From: Streptomyces sp. NBC_00236
GTDB lineage: Bacteria > Actinomycetota > Actinomycetes > Streptomycetales > Streptomycetaceae
Direction of reading: 5' to 3'
Length of the DNA: 64,000 nt
Assembly (NCBI RefSeq): GCF_036195045.1
Contig: NZ_CP108100.1
Span: forward strand, 5,084,001-5,148,000
Shown: positions 9,178-18,347 of the stretch, one piece after another
Layout of the letters: each line of letters opens with the position of its first letter
Numbering within the stretch: position 1 is the first letter of the stretch
Position numbers and translations under genes: made by a program
The notes under the pieces: generated by a model
What the model was told of the DNA's origin: nothing
The model's database searches: none
What the model saw: the letters and a program-made list of their open reading frames with translations, nothing else

Positions 9178-9399
9178 GTGGCCAAGAAGCAAGGTGCCAT
9201 CGAAATTGAGGGCACCGTGATCGAGTCCCTCCCGAACGCCATGTTCAAGGTGGAACTCCAGAACGGTCACAAGGTCCTCGCGCACATCTCCGGCAAGATG
9301 CGGATGCACTACATCCGTATCCTCCCGGACGACCGGGTCGTGGTGGAGCTCTCCCCGTACGACCTGACGCGTGGCCGGATCGTCTACCGCTACAAGTAG
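9178..9399 (+). CDS. infA: Translation initiation factor IF-1
   Basis: IF-1 (73 aa, exact family length) occupies the A site of the 30S subunit during initiation. The S1-like OB fold is visible: [20 protein letters not shown], then [20 protein letters not shown]. The GTG at 9178 is chosen over an in-frame upstream start because it gives the canonical N-terminus and an AAGG-type ribosome binding site precedes it. It is followed by rpmJ, rpsM, rpsK and rpoA in the standard order. Confidence 0.97.
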   Translation: MAKKQGAIEIEGTVIESLPNAMFKVELQNGHKVLAHISGKMRMHYIRILPDDRVVVELSPYDLTRGRIVYRYK

Positions 9400-9459
9400 A
9401 TCTTGCCCGCATCTCGCTTCGGCGGGGTGGTGGCACTGACCCGGAGAACCTGACATCCC

Positions 9460-9573
9460 ATGAAGGTCAAGCCGAGCGTCAAGAAGATCTGCGACAAGTG
9501 CAAGGTGATCCGCCGTCACGGTCGGGTCATGGTCATCTGCGACAACCTGCGCCACAAGCAGCGCCAGGGCTGA
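9460..9573 (+). CDS. rpmJ: 50S ribosomal protein L36
   Basis: L36 is a 37-aa zinc-ribbon protein of the 50S subunit: [19 protein letters not shown], then [13 protein letters not shown]. The zinc ligands C11, C14, C27 and H32 are all present, so this is the zinc-binding form. The start is preceded by CGGAGAA. It sits between infA and rpsM, its usual place. It is short and easily missed by automatic gene callers. Confidence 0.96.
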   Translation: MKVKPSVKKICDKCKVIRRHGRVMVICDNLRHKQRQG

Positions 9574-9765
9574 CGCACGACCCCCTCGCATCTCGCAGTA
9601 CTTCGCGCGACGCACGTAAACGTACATACGCAGTGCCCGTCCAAGCCACGGCTGACGACACCTCCGGCGGGGGCCGGGGACCCGGGCGTACCACCTCACA
9701 CCAAGAGGTCGGCGGTCGGGAGTGGCGCTGCGGAAGACCCCCGAAATAACAACTGGAGCCATTGA

Positions 9766-10146
9766 ATGGCACGCGTTTCAGGTGTTGACATCCCGCGCGA
9801 AAAGCGCGTGGAGGTTGCCCTCACCTACGTCTTCGGTATCGGGCGCACCCGGTCCAAGGAGATCCTCGCCACCACCGGCGTGAACCCCAACACCCGCGTT
9901 CGTGACCTGGCCGAAGAGGACCTGGTCAAGATCCGCGAGTACGTGGACGCCAACCTCCGCACCGAGGGTGACCTTCGCCGCGAGATCCAGGGCGACATCC
10001 GCCGCAAGATCGAGATCGGCTGCTACCAGGGCATCCGCCACCGTCGTGGTCTGCCGGTCCACGGCCAGCGCACCAGCACGAACGCTCGTACCCGCAAGGG
10101 CCCGCGTCGCGCGATCGCCGGTAAGAAGAAGCCGGGCAAGAAGTAG
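9766..10146 (+). CDS. rpsM: 30S ribosomal protein S13
   Basis: S13 (126 aa) in the 30S head contacts P-site tRNA and 50S bridges. The N-terminus [26 protein letters not shown] and the basic C-terminus [16 protein letters not shown] are typical. A 192-nt gap separates it from rpmJ. rpsK follows after 105 nt, in alpha-operon order. Confidence 0.98.
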   Translation: MARVSGVDIPREKRVEVALTYVFGIGRTRSKEILATTGVNPNTRVRDLAEEDLVKIREYVDANLRTEGDLRREIQGDIRRKIEIGCYQGIRHRRGLPVHGQRTSTNARTRKGPRRAIAGKKKPGKK

Positions 10147-10251
10147 TCCTCAGCGGACGCACTGCGAGCGTCCGGGTCTCCGGACAAACGCAGTATCCAG
10201 CGGTCTTCGCTGTAGGACCGATCACCTCCCCTCTCCATCTGGAGTCAAGAC

Positions 10252-10656
10252 ATGCCCCCCAAGGGTCGTCAGGGCGCAGCCAAGAAGGTGCGTCGCAAGG
10301 AAAAGAAGAACGTCGCTCACGGGCACGCCCACATCAAGAGCACGTTCAACAACACCATCGTCTCGATCACGGACCCCTCGGGCAACGTGATCTCCTGGGC
10401 CTCCGCCGGCCACGTCGGCTTCAAGGGCTCGCGCAAGTCCACCCCCTTCGCCGCGCAGATGGCCGCCGAGTCGGCCGCCCGCCGCGCGCAGGAGCACGGC
10501 ATGCGCAAGGTTGACGTCTTCGTCAAGGGTCCGGGCTCCGGCCGCGAGACCGCGATCCGCTCCCTGCAGGCCACGGGCCTGGAGGTCGGTTCGATCCAGG
10601 ACGTCACCCCGACGCCGCACAACGGCTGCCGTCCGCCGAAGCGTCGCCGCGTCTGA
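10252..10656 (+). CDS. rpsK: 30S ribosomal protein S11
   Basis: S11 (134 aa) is a platform protein near the Shine-Dalgarno helix. The segments [39 protein letters not shown] and the C-terminal [18 protein letters not shown] are diagnostic. A strong hairpin follows before rpoA. rpsD, which lies here in E. coli, is absent between rpsK and rpoA, as is usual in Streptomyces. Confidence 0.98.
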   Translation: MPPKGRQGAAKKVRRKEKKNVAHGHAHIKSTFNNTIVSITDPSGNVISWASAGHVGFKGSRKSTPFAAQMAAESAARRAQEHGMRKVDVFVKGPGSGRETAIRSLQATGLEVGSIQDVTPTPHNGCRPPKRRRV

Positions 10657-10696
10657 TGCGCTACGGCCGGTGACGGCCGTGCGTCAGTAGCGTGGG

Positions 10697-10735
10697 TACG
10701 GGCGGTATGCCCCCTACGGGGGTGTGCCGCCCGTA
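10697..10735 (+). terminator. Long hairpin between rpsK and rpoA
   Basis: TACGGGCGG... (10697-10714) pairs with 10718-10735 in an 18-bp stem containing three G-U pairs and a TAC loop, followed by TCCTTGTTT. It would partly terminate rpsM-rpsK transcription and so lower rpoA relative to the ribosomal genes, or it marks a separate rpoA promoter downstream. Confidence 0.65.
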
Positions 10736-10793
10736 TCCTTGTTTCATCTGTCGGGTGTCAAATAGTGGGCGCCCACGACTGAAGGATTCACAC

Positions 10794-11816
10794 ATGCTTA
10801 TCGCTCAGCGTCCGTCGCTGACCGAAGAGGTCGTTGACGAGTTCCGCTCGCGGTTCGTCATCGAGCCGCTGGAGCCGGGCTTCGGCTACACGCTCGGCAA
10901 CTCCCTGCGTCGCACGCTCCTCTCCTCGATCCCGGGTGCCGCTGTCACCAGCATCCGTATCGACGGTGTCCTGCACGAGTTCACCACCGTGCCGGGCGTC
11001 AAGGAGGACGTGACCGACCTCATCCTCAACATCAAGCAGCTGGTCGTCTCCTCGGAGCACGACGAGCCGGTCGTGATGTACCTGCGCAAGCAGGGCCCCG
11101 GCCTGGTCACCGCTGCTGACATCGCCCCGCCGGCCGGTGTCGAGGTCCACAACCCGGACCTCGTCCTGGCCACGCTGAACGGCAAGGGCAAGCTGGAGAT
11201 GGAGCTGACCGTCGAGCGCGGTCGCGGCTACGTCTCCGCCGTCCAGAACAAGCAGGTGGGCCAGGAGATCGGCCGGATCCCGGTCGACTCCATCTACTCG
11301 CCGGTGCTCAAGGTCACGTACAAGGTCGAGGCGACCCGTGTCGAGCAGCGCACCGACTTCGACAAGCTGATCGTCGACGTCGAGACCAAGCAGGCCATGC
11401 GTCCCCGTGACGCCATGGCGTCGGCCGGTAAGACCCTGGTCGAGCTGTTCGGTCTGGCGCGCGAGCTCAACATCGACGCCGAGGGCATCGACATGGGCCC
11501 CTCGCCCACGGACGCCGCTCTCGCCGCCGATCTGGCGCTGCCGATCGAGGAGCTGGAGCTCACGGTCCGCTCGTACAACTGCCTCAAGCGCGAGGGCATC
11601 CACTCGGTGGGCGAGCTCGTGGCCCGCTCCGAGGCGGACCTGCTCGACATCCGCAACTTCGGTGCGAAGTCGATCGACGAGGTCAAGGCGAAGCTGGCCG
11701 GTATGGGCCTGGCGCTGAAGGACTCGCCTCCCGGCTTCGACCCGACCGCCGCCGCCGACGCGTTCGGTGCGGACGACGACGCGGACGCCGGTTTCGTGGA
11801 GACCGAGCAGTACTGA
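10794..11816 (+). CDS. rpoA: RNA polymerase subunit alpha
   Basis: Alpha (340 aa, the Streptomyces length) dimerises to nucleate RNA polymerase assembly. The N-terminal domain ([23 protein letters not shown], about residues 1-230) and the C-terminal helix-hairpin-helix domain ([20 protein letters not shown] ... IDEVKAKL) are both present, joined by a linker. An acidic tail ends the protein. The frame is open 34 codons upstream, but the ATG at 10794 gives the universal [12 protein letters not shown] start, preceded by GAAGGA. Confidence 0.98.
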   Translation: MLIAQRPSLTEEVVDEFRSRFVIEPLEPGFGYTLGNSLRRTLLSSIPGAAVTSIRIDGVLHEFTTVPGVKEDVTDLILNIKQLVVSSEHDEPVVMYLRKQGPGLVTAADIAPPAGVEVHNPDLVLATLNGKGKLEMELTVERGRGYVSAVQNKQVGQEIGRIPVDSIYSPVLKVTYKVEATRVEQRTDFDKLIVDVETKQAMRPRDAMASAGKTLVELFGLARELNIDAEGIDMGPSPTDAALAADLALPIEELELTVRSYNCLKREGIHSVGELVARSEADLLDIRNFGAKSIDEVKAKLAGMGLALKDSPPGFDPTAAADAFGADDDADAGFVETEQY

Positions 11817-11829
11817 GTCGCCTCCGGCT

Positions 11830-11856
11830 GGGGGTGCCGTCTTTGACGGTGCCCCC
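11830..11856 (+). terminator. rpoA downstream hairpin
   Basis: GGGGGTGCCGTC (11830-11841) pairs with GACGGTGCCCCC (11845-11856), a 12-bp stem with two G-U pairs and a TTT loop. It starts 14 nt after the rpoA stop and precedes a copy of the CCTCAATCGCCGG intergenic element. Confidence 0.6.
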
Positions 11857-11876
11857 GTGCCGGGGTGAGGCTTTGT

Positions 11877-11901
11877 CCTCAATCGCCGGACGGGCTTGAT
11901 C
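11877..11901 (+). repeat. Streptomyces-type intergenic repeat CCTCAATCGCCGGACGGGCTTGA, copy 1
   Basis: A short element beginning CCTCAATCGCCGG and continuing ACGGGCTTGATC lies in the rpoA-rplQ gap. Related copies are at 37604-37639, at 57698-57806 (as a facing pair) and, in reverse and split by a hairpin, at 18291-18347. All are intergenic. From memory, closely similar sequences are frequent between Streptomyces genes. Confidence 0.6.
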
Positions 11902-12016
11902 TTGGCTCGGACGGGCTGGAAGTGAATTCCGGCATCTGGACTTCCGTGTGGCGACCGCCTCACGGGAACTGACACCGGTACCTGATACGGCCGGTGCAGC
12001 ACACAAGGAGAAAACC

Positions 12017-12520
12017 ATGCCTCAGCCCGCCAAGGGTGCCCGTCTGGGCGGCAGCGCTGCGCACGAGAAGCTTCTTCTCAACAACCTCGCGAAGTCGCTG
12101 TTCGAGCACGGCCGCATCACCACGACCGAGGCCAAGGCCCGCCGCCTGCGTCCGGTCGCCGAGCGTTTCATCACCAAGGCGAAGAAGGGCGACATCCACA
12201 ACCGTCGCCTGGTGCTGCAGTCGATCACGGACAAGGGCATCGTGCACACGCTCTTCACCGAGATCGCCCCGCGGTACGAGAACCGCCCCGGTGGTTACAC
12301 CCGCATCACCAAGATCGGCAACCGTCGTGGCGACAACGCCCCGATGGCCGTCATCGAGCTGGTCGAGGCCCTGACCGTGGCGCAGGCTGCCACCGGTGAG
12401 GCCGAGGCCGCCACGAAGCGTGCGGTCAAGGAAGACGCCCTCAAGAAGGACGAGACCCCGGTCGAGTCCGTCGAGGACGCCAAGCCGGCCGAGGCCGACG
12501 AGGAGTCCAAGGACGCCTGA
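12017..12520 (+). CDS. rplQ: 50S ribosomal protein L17
   Basis: L17 (167 aa) lies near the peptide exit tunnel. The core [28 protein letters not shown] and [17 protein letters not shown] are the family signature. Residues from about 120 form the long Ala/Glu/Lys-rich tail typical of actinobacteria. The ATG at 12017 is preceded by AAGGAG; the open frame further upstream is ignored. It ends the alpha operon and is followed by a clear terminator. Confidence 0.97.
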   Translation: MPQPAKGARLGGSAAHEKLLLNNLAKSLFEHGRITTTEAKARRLRPVAERFITKAKKGDIHNRRLVLQSITDKGIVHTLFTEIAPRYENRPGGYTRITKIGNRRGDNAPMAVIELVEALTVAQAATGEAEAATKRAVKEDALKKDETPVESVEDAKPAEADEESKDA

Positions 12521-12538
12521 GCGTTCTGAGACCTCGGG

Positions 12539-12578
12539 ACGGGCCCGCATCACCCTTCGGGGCGGTGCGGGCCCGTTT
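12539..12578 (+). terminator. Terminator of rplQ
   Basis: ACGGGCCCGCA (12539-12549) pairs perfectly with TGCGGGCCCGT (12566-12576). An inner CACCC/GGGTG-like extension is possible, and TTTC follows. It lies 19 nt after the rplQ stop. Confidence 0.75.
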
Positions 12579-12610
12579 CGCTGTGTACGGATCTTGAGAG
12601 GATCGCTGGT

Positions 12611-13465
12611 GTGAGTGACGTGGTGGAGCCCGGCTTCGTACGGGTGCGGCTGGACCTGGCCTACGACGGCAAGGACTTCTCGGGCTGGGCGAAGCAGACC
12701 GGCCGACGGACCGTTCAGGGGGAGATCGAGGATGCGCTGCGGACCGTGACCCGCTCCTCGCGCACCTACGACCTGACCGTGGCCGGGCGTACCGATGCCG
12801 GTGTGCACGCCCGGGGTCAGGTCGCGCACGTGGACCTGCCGGACGGGGTGTGGGCCGAGCACGCTCCGATGCTGCTGCGGCGGATGGCCGGCCGGATGGC
12901 GCCCGATGTGCGGATCCGCCGGATCGAGGAGGCGCCGGCCGGGTTCAACGCCCGATTCTCGGCCCTGTGGCGCCGGTACGCGTACCGGGTGTCGGACGGG
13001 CCCGGCGGTGTCGATCCGCTGGTGCGGGGTCATGTGCTGTGGCATGACCGGGAGTTGGACCTCGACGCGATGAACGCGGCGGCCGCGCGCATGACGGGGG
13101 AGCACGACTTCGCCGCGTACTGCAAGAAGCGCGAAGGTGCGACGACCATCAGGACGCTGCAGAAGCTGAGTTGGGTACGTGACGAGGCGTCCGGGATCAT
13201 CACCGGGACCGTGCAGGCCGACGCCTTCTGCCACAACATGGTGCGGGCGCTGGTCGGCGCGATTCTGTTCGTGGGGGACGGCCGCCGCCCGTATCCGTGG
13301 CCTGCCGAAGTCCTCGCCGCCCGGGTGCGCGATCCCGGGGTCCACGTGGTGCGGCCGCACGGGCTGACGCTGGAGGAAGTCGCCTACCCGGCCGATGAAT
13401 TGCTCGCCGCGAGGGCGGTGGAGGCGCGGAACGTGCGGACGCTTCCGGGGGCCGGCTGCTGCTGA
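12611..13465 (+). CDS. truA: tRNA pseudouridine(38-40) synthase TruA
   Basis: Modifies U38-U40 in the tRNA anticodon arm. The 284-aa protein carries the catalytic aspartate D62 in [17 protein letters not shown], plus the [12 protein letters not shown] and [14 protein letters not shown] segments of the family. A GTG start is used; another GTG lies 2 nt upstream in a different frame. The usual order rplQ-truA is kept. It converges with the minus-strand gene ending at 13473, only 7 nt away. Confidence 0.95.
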   Translation: MSDVVEPGFVRVRLDLAYDGKDFSGWAKQTGRRTVQGEIEDALRTVTRSSRTYDLTVAGRTDAGVHARGQVAHVDLPDGVWAEHAPMLLRRMAGRMAPDVRIRRIEEAPAGFNARFSALWRRYAYRVSDGPGGVDPLVRGHVLWHDRELDLDAMNAAAARMTGEHDFAAYCKKREGATTIRTLQKLSWVRDEASGIITGTVQADAFCHNMVRALVGAILFVGDGRRPYPWPAEVLAARVRDPGVHVVRPHGLTLEEVAYPADELLAARAVEARNVRTLPGAGCC

Positions 13466-13472
13466 CGGCCGG

Positions 13473-15359
13473 TCATGGTGCCGTACGTCTGCGCCGGCGC
13501 AGCGCGGAGGTGAGGGAGCCCGCCAGGTACAGCGCCGCGCCGCTCAGCAGCGAGGCGCGGAACCAGCCGATCCGCGGGCTCCACCACGCGAGGACCGCGC
13601 CCGTACCCACGAGCGCCAGCGCGGCGGTACGCGTCAGCCACCAGCGGGTCGTCCGCGGGGCGGCATCGGGCGCGGACGGGTGGCTGCCCGTGCTCGTCGT
13701 CATCGTGTCGCGCATGCCCGCCAGGATCGAGCGGCGGACCTGGACCCGGGCGCCCGGGATCTCGCCGAGGATCTCGGTGTCGCCGCCGAAGCCGGGCGGG
13801 ACGGGCGGCAGACCGAGCGCGGTCACCAGATCGGCCTGGTGGCGGACCGGGTCGCCGGTGGCGCGCAGGATGTGGGCCAGCGGGCGCGGGTCCGCCACCC
13901 GGTACAGATGGGCGAGCTCCGCGGCGGTGTCCTGCACATCGGCGTGGTCGGGGGCGGGGGACTCGGCGTCCCAGATGTGCGTCGCGATCTGCCGGCCCTG
14001 GTGGAGGGCGGTGACGGTGCAGCGCTCGGGGGTGCGGTGCAGCACCAGGGCGGGCCAGGTCTCACCCGTCGTGAAGGTCTCCGCCGCCGCGGTCAGCGGT
14101 TCCTCGGGGAGCAGCGCCGCCCGTCGTCCCCGGGTGGCCTCGGGGACCACCTCGACATAGCTGTAGCCCTCGCCCGCCGGAGCCGTACGCAGGGAGAAGC
14201 CGCAGATCAGCGCCGCCTGGGCGACGGTGGCCGGAGGCGCGGGGACGATCGCGACCGCGCGCGGGGTGAGGGCCGCCCAGTCGGGGGCGTCGGCGGGCGG
14301 TGCGGGCGGGCGGCCGAAGAAGGGGATCTGTGAGGCGAGGTCCAGCCGTACGTCGGACCGGGCTTCGAGGAATTCGGCACGGGCGTCGCCGAGCCGGTTC
14401 CACGGGTACTCGGTGGCGTGGACACCGATGGCCCGGAACACGTCGAGTGCCTCGGCCGGACGGTCCGACATGATCAGCAGCAGGGCCAGTTCGTTGCGGA
14501 ATCCGGCTGCCTCGCGGTCGCCCGCCCCGTCGTAGGTGTCGGAGAGGGCCAGGGCGCGGGTGAGGGCCGCGTCGACCTTGGGCCCGTACGGGTCGGGGCC
14601 CTCGGGCTCGGCAGCCTCGGACAGCCGGTACTCCAGCGCTGCCTGGAGCGGCAGCGCGTGCAGCCGGGAGCCGGGCGGGGCGGATGCGGCCACCCGCTCC
14701 GCGTACCGGAACATCTCCTCGTGCGAGCCGTACCACTTGGCGCACAGGTACTGGAGTGCCTGCGCATGACAGCCGAAGTGGTGCGGGTCGCGGGCCTCGG
14801 CCTCGGCGAGATACGCGTCGAAGACCTCGCGCGGAGCCTGCATGCCGCGGGCGTGGGTGAGCGCGATGCGCCAGGGAACCGGGTCCGCGGGGTTGAGCTC
14901 GGCCGCGGCGCCGATCACCGGCACGGCGTCCTCCAGAAGCGCGAAGAAGGCCTGGAACTGGTCCCGTTCGACGTCCTTGGCGCGGGCGCTCGTCCGCACC
15001 TTCCACGCCTGGTGGAGGTGGAAGTCGGCGACGACGAGGAGCGCGTCGGGATCCTCGGGGGACTCCGCCAGCCAGGCGTCCAGCCAGCCGTCGTGGTGCA
15101 GCGCGGTCCGGGCCAGCCGGCTCACGTACGCGTCCCTGCGCTCCCACTGGGCGTGCGCCCGGGTCGACGCGAGGAGCTCCCGCGCCGGGCCGTGGTCGCC
15201 GGCCGTCGCCGCGGTGAGGGCGGCGCGCAGCGGGGCGTCCGGCGGGTCCAGGACCACCGCCTCGTCGGGAGCCAGGTCGACACCGATGGCGTCGCGGTGG
15301 CGCAGGATGCGCAGGAAGGAGACCAGGAAGACGAGACGCACAGCAGCGGTTCTCCGCAT
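13473..15359 (-). CDS. Hypothetical TPR-like protein with C-terminal membrane hairpin
   Basis: No named family is recognised with confidence. The 628-aa protein is mostly helical and Ala-rich. The N-terminal two thirds resemble tandem TPR-like helical repeats (for example WRIALTHARGMQAPREVFDAYLAEAEARD). A second domain follows, and then two membrane segments near residues 575-620 (AALALVGTGAVLAWW and FRASLLSGAALYLAG) before an Arg-rich end. The ATG at 15359 has no good ribosome binding site. A GTG six codons in (15341) has GGAGA nine nt upstream and may be the real start. Downstream of the leaderless gene at 15392-16240 and likely co-transcribed. Confidence 0.75.
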   Translation of the reverse strand: MRRTAAVRLVFLVSFLRILRHRDAIGVDLAPDEAVVLDPPDAPLRAALTAATAGDHGPARELLASTRAHAQWERRDAYVSRLARTALHHDGWLDAWLAESPEDPDALLVVADFHLHQAWKVRTSARAKDVERDQFQAFFALLEDAVPVIGAAAELNPADPVPWRIALTHARGMQAPREVFDAYLAEAEARDPHHFGCHAQALQYLCAKWYGSHEEMFRYAERVAASAPPGSRLHALPLQAALEYRLSEAAEPEGPDPYGPKVDAALTRALALSDTYDGAGDREAAGFRNELALLLIMSDRPAEALDVFRAIGVHATEYPWNRLGDARAEFLEARSDVRLDLASQIPFFGRPPAPPADAPDWAALTPRAVAIVPAPPATVAQAALICGFSLRTAPAGEGYSYVEVVPEATRGRRAALLPEEPLTAAAETFTTGETWPALVLHRTPERCTVTALHQGRQIATHIWDAESPAPDHADVQDTAAELAHLYRVADPRPLAHILRATGDPVRHQADLVTALGLPPVPPGFGGDTEILGEIPGARVQVRRSILAGMRDTMTTSTGSHPSAPDAAPRTTRWWLTRTAALALVGTGAVLAWWSPRIGWFRASLLSGAALYLAGSLTSALRRRRRTAP

Positions 15360-15391
15360 CCGGGAGGGTGACTGAACCGAAGGACGGGCGG

Positions 15392-16240
15392 TCAGGGGGC
15401 GGTGGCGGCGGCCGAGGCCTGGACCTCACCACGGTGGCGGATCTGACGGAACGTGAAGTTCGTCAGGTCGTCGCCGACGGCGAACACGTTCTTGTCGCCC
15501 TTGGTGACGTTCTTGCCGCTGGTGAAGCCGCCCACCGTGAAGTAGGCGTACCGGCCGTAGGAGTTGGCCGTGCGACGGCAGACGGCGCCGCCGCGGCAGA
15601 ACGTGGGCACCCCCGCCCCGCTCAGCGACGCCAGGCCCCCGCTGGCCTGCTGGGCGGCCTTCTTGGCCTGGGCCTCGGTCTCGAAGACCGCGAGGCCGAT
15701 GGTCACGGCCACGCCGCTGCGGCTGTACGTGGCCCGGACGACCTGGTCGCAGCCGTTGTTCGTCAGGATCGTGCCGAGTGCGCCCTGGGTGGTCGTGGCG
15801 CACTTCGTGGTGCGGTGCGTCGCGCCCTTGGCGTAGACGCGGTCGCCCATCGTCAGCTTCTTGCCGGGGAAGAAGGCGTCCACGGTGACGGGCGCCCGGT
15901 CCTTCCGCACGTCGGATATGTAGTCCTTCGGATCCGGCGGGGGCGCCGGGGCCACGGACGAGAACGACGGTTCCGGCTGCGTCGACTGGCTGGGCAGATC
16001 GGTCGCCGACGGCAGTTCGCTCGCGTTCTTGCCGGACGAACCGCCGGAACCGTCCTTGTTGGTCGAGATGACCGCCGTCGCCACGATCGCGGCGACCGCG
16101 GCGGTGGCCAGCGCGCCCCCGCCGATCATCAGCCACCTCTTGCGCCTGGCGCGTGCCGCCGATGCCTCGGCCAGTGCCGCCCAGTCCGGTGTACCCGTTC
16201 CCCCAGGCCCCCAGGAGGGCCCCCCTTGCCCAAAGCTCAT
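15392..16240 (-). CDS. Hypothetical membrane-anchored secreted protein, Ser/Pro-rich linker
   Basis: Function unknown. The 282-aa protein has a short Gly/Pro-rich cytoplasmic N-terminus (MSFGQGGPSWGPGG), one membrane segment around residues 38-60 (LMIGGGALATAAVAAIVATAV), a Ser/Pro-rich linker, and an extracytoplasmic domain with four cysteines. The frame is open to 16309, but the ATG at 16240 is preferred: a TAGGAT -10 element (16248-16253, minus strand) lies 7 nt before it, which suggests a leaderless mRNA. Divergent from the ABC-F gene at 16308. Confidence 0.85.
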   Translation of the reverse strand: MSFGQGGPSWGPGGTGTPDWAALAEASAARARRKRWLMIGGGALATAAVAAIVATAVISTNKDGSGGSSGKNASELPSATDLPSQSTQPEPSFSSVAPAPPPDPKDYISDVRKDRAPVTVDAFFPGKKLTMGDRVYAKGATHRTTKCATTTQGALGTILTNNGCDQVVRATYSRSGVAVTIGLAVFETEAQAKKAAQQASGGLASLSGAGVPTFCRGGAVCRRTANSYGRYAYFTVGGFTSGKNVTKGDKNVFAVGDDLTNFTFRQIRHRGEVQASAAATAP

Positions 16241-16247
16241 GCCGCGA

Positions 16248-16300
16248 ATCCTAGACGGAAGGTAATCCGGTTGGGCCAGGGCTTCGCTGCCCGTGACAAT
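16248..16300. promoter_or_regulatory. Divergent promoter region giving two apparently leaderless genes
   Basis: Minus strand: TAGGAT at 16248-16253, 7 nt before the ATG at 16240. Plus strand: GACAAT at 16295-16300, 7 nt before the ATG at 16308, with TTGGGC (16271-16276) 18 nt upstream as a -35. Neither gene has a Shine-Dalgarno sequence at this start. Confidence 0.5.
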
Positions 16301-16307
16301 GCTGTGC

Positions 16308-17927
16308 ATGGGACATCTTGAAGCAGGCCATCTCGAGTACTACCTACCGGACGGGCGGGTACTGCTCGGCGATGCCTCGTTCCGTGTCGCGGACGGTGCC
16401 GTCGTCGCCCTCGTCGGGGCGAACGGCGCCGGGAAGACCACGCTGCTGCGGCTGCTCGCCGGGGAGCTCCAGCCGCACGGCGGCTCGGTCTCGGTGAGCG
16501 GCGGGCTCGGCGTGATGCAGCAGTTCGTCGGCTCGGTGCGCGACGAGCGCACGGTGCGGGACCTGCTGGTGTCCGTCGCCCAGCCCCGGATCCGGGAGGC
16601 AGCGCAGGCGGTCGACCGGGCCGAGGAGCTGATCCTCACCACCGACGACGAGGCCGCGCAGATGACGTACGCGCAGGCACTGAGCGACTGGGCGGAGGCG
16701 CGCGGGTACGAGGCCGAGACGGTCTGGGACATGTGCACCATGGCCGCGCTCGGCGTCCCGTACGAGAAGGCGCAGTGGCGCGAGGTACGCACCCTGTCCG
16801 GCGGTGAGCAGAAGCGGCTGGTGCTGGAGGCGCTGCTGCGCGGGCCCGACGAGGTGCTGCTGCTCGACGAACCGGACAACTATCTGGACGTACCCGGCAA
16901 GCGCTGGCTGGAGGAGAAGCTGAAGGAGACCCGTAAGACGGTCCTCTTCGTCTCCCACGACCGGGAGCTGCTCTCCCGCGCCGCCGAGAAGATCGTCAGC
17001 GTGGAGCCCAGCCCGGCCGGCAGCGACGTCTGGGTGCACGGTGGCGGCTTCGCCACGTACCACCAGGCCCGCAAGGAGCGCTTCGCGCGCTTCGAGGAAC
17101 TGCTGCGCCGCTGGGAGGAGGAACACGCCCGGCTGAAGGCGCTCGTCCTGCGGATGCGGCAGCAGGCGGCGAACAGCCCCGACATGGCGAACCGCTACCA
17201 CGCGATGCAGACCCGCTTCAAGAAGTTCGAGGAGGCCGGCCCGCCGCCGGAGCCGCCGCGCGAGCAGGACATCAAGATGCGGCTGCGCGGCGGCCGGACC
17301 GGGGTGCGGGCGGTGACCTGCACGAACCTGGAGCTGACCGGCCTGATGAAGCCGTTCGACCTGGAGATCTACTACGGGGAGCGGGTCGCCGTCCTCGGCT
17401 CCAACGGGTCCGGCAAGTCGCACTTCCTGCGGCTGTTGGCGGGCGAGCCGGTGGCGCACACGGGGGAGTGGAAGCTCGGGGCGAGGGTGGTGCCAGGACA
17501 CTTCGCGCAGACCCACGCCCATCCGGAGCTGCTGGGCAAGACGCTCGTCGAGATCCTGTGGACGGAGCAGGCCAAGGACCGGGGCGGCGCCATGTCCGTA
17601 CTGCGGCGGTACGAGCTGGAGCGGCAGGGGGACCAGCCGTTCGAGAAGCTGTCCGGCGGCCAGCAGGCCCGCTTCCAGATCCTGCTCCTGGAGCTGGCCG
17701 GCACGACGGCCCTGCTCCTGGACGAGCCGACCGACAACCTGGACCTGGAGTCGGCGGAGGCCCTTCAGGACGGGCTGGAGGTCTACGACGGCACCGTGAT
17801 GGCGGTCACGCACGACCGGTGGTTCGCGAAGTCCTTCGACCGGTACCTGGTGTTCGGCTCGGACGGGGTCGTACGGGAGACGACGGAGCCGGTGTGGGAC
17901 GAGCGGCGGGTCCAGCGCGCACGGTGA
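16308..17927 (+). CDS. ABC-F family ATPase
   Basis: The 539-aa protein has two ABC domains and no membrane segments, the ABC-F layout of ribosome-associated translation factors, some of which confer antibiotic resistance. Domain 1: Walker A GANGAGKTT, signature LSGGEQKR, Walker B LLLDEPDNYLD. Domain 2: Walker A GSNGSGKSH, signature LSGGQQAR, Walker B LLLDEPTDNLD. The inter-domain linker (about 240-330) is charged and helical. The second Walker A ends in SH instead of ST. The ATG at 16308 fits a GACAAT -10 element 7 nt upstream (leaderless). Whether it is a housekeeping or resistance type cannot be told from sequence alone. Confidence 0.9.
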   Translation: MGHLEAGHLEYYLPDGRVLLGDASFRVADGAVVALVGANGAGKTTLLRLLAGELQPHGGSVSVSGGLGVMQQFVGSVRDERTVRDLLVSVAQPRIREAAQAVDRAEELILTTDDEAAQMTYAQALSDWAEARGYEAETVWDMCTMAALGVPYEKAQWREVRTLSGGEQKRLVLEALLRGPDEVLLLDEPDNYLDVPGKRWLEEKLKETRKTVLFVSHDRELLSRAAEKIVSVEPSPAGSDVWVHGGGFATYHQARKERFARFEELLRRWEEEHARLKALVLRMRQQAANSPDMANRYHAMQTRFKKFEEAGPPPEPPREQDIKMRLRGGRTGVRAVTCTNLELTGLMKPFDLEIYYGERVAVLGSNGSGKSHFLRLLAGEPVAHTGEWKLGARVVPGHFAQTHAHPELLGKTLVEILWTEQAKDRGGAMSVLRRYELERQGDQPFEKLSGGQQARFQILLLELAGTTALLLDEPTDNLDLESAEALQDGLEVYDGTVMAVTHDRWFAKSFDRYLVFGSDGVVRETTEPVWDERRVQRAR

Positions 17928-17978
17928 CGGGCCCCTGCGGGGTGCGGTGCGCCTCTGTGCGGTGGGTAGGGGTGGGGT

Positions 17979-18238
17979 CCCTCCGGGGAGACTCCTCAAA
18001 AATGGCGTGTGCACCCCGGTACGCAAACGACCCGGGTCGTACGCCATTTTCTGCGGGGACTCCCCTGCACGCCCCCACCCGGCCGCCGTGCGTCTGTACG
18101 CCGGTGGGACTGCTGTCGCAGACGCGGGACGGCCGGTCCGGGGCCGTGCAGGGGAGTCCCCGCAGGACGACGAACAAATACCGGGGTCCGCTGCGTGGGA
18201 CTGGAAACGTTCGTCGTTTGAGGAGACGCCCCGGAGGG
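17979..18238. repeat. Nested long inverted repeat
   Basis: Outer arms 17979-18000 and 18217-18238 are inverted copies with a few mismatches (CCCTCCGGGGAGACTCCTCA / TGAGGAGACGCCCCGGAGGG). Inside lie a perfect 21-bp inverted pair, 18051-18071 with 18145-18165, and a perfect 10-bp pair, AAAATGGCGT (17999-18008) with ACGCCATTTT (18041-18050). The element lies after the ABC-F stop and could fold into a cruciform or a branched RNA. Confidence 0.75.
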
Positions 18239-18290
18239 GCACCGGACCCCACCCGGGGGTCAAGGCGCACCCCGCGGGGCACCCGCACAG

Positions 18291-18347
18291 ATCAAGCCCG
18301 TCGAGGGGGTCCCCCATACCCTTAGGGCTATGGGGGAGATTGAGGAC
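18291..18347 (-). repeat. Reversed intergenic element interrupted by a terminator-like hairpin
   Basis: Read on the minus strand, this is the CCTCAAT...GACGGGCTTGAT element, with the middle GCCGG part replaced by a hairpin. The hairpin pairs TCCCCCATA (18310-18318) with TATGGGGGA (18329-18337), and CCC/GGG closes on a TTA loop. It is close to symmetric and could terminate in both directions. Confidence 0.55.
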
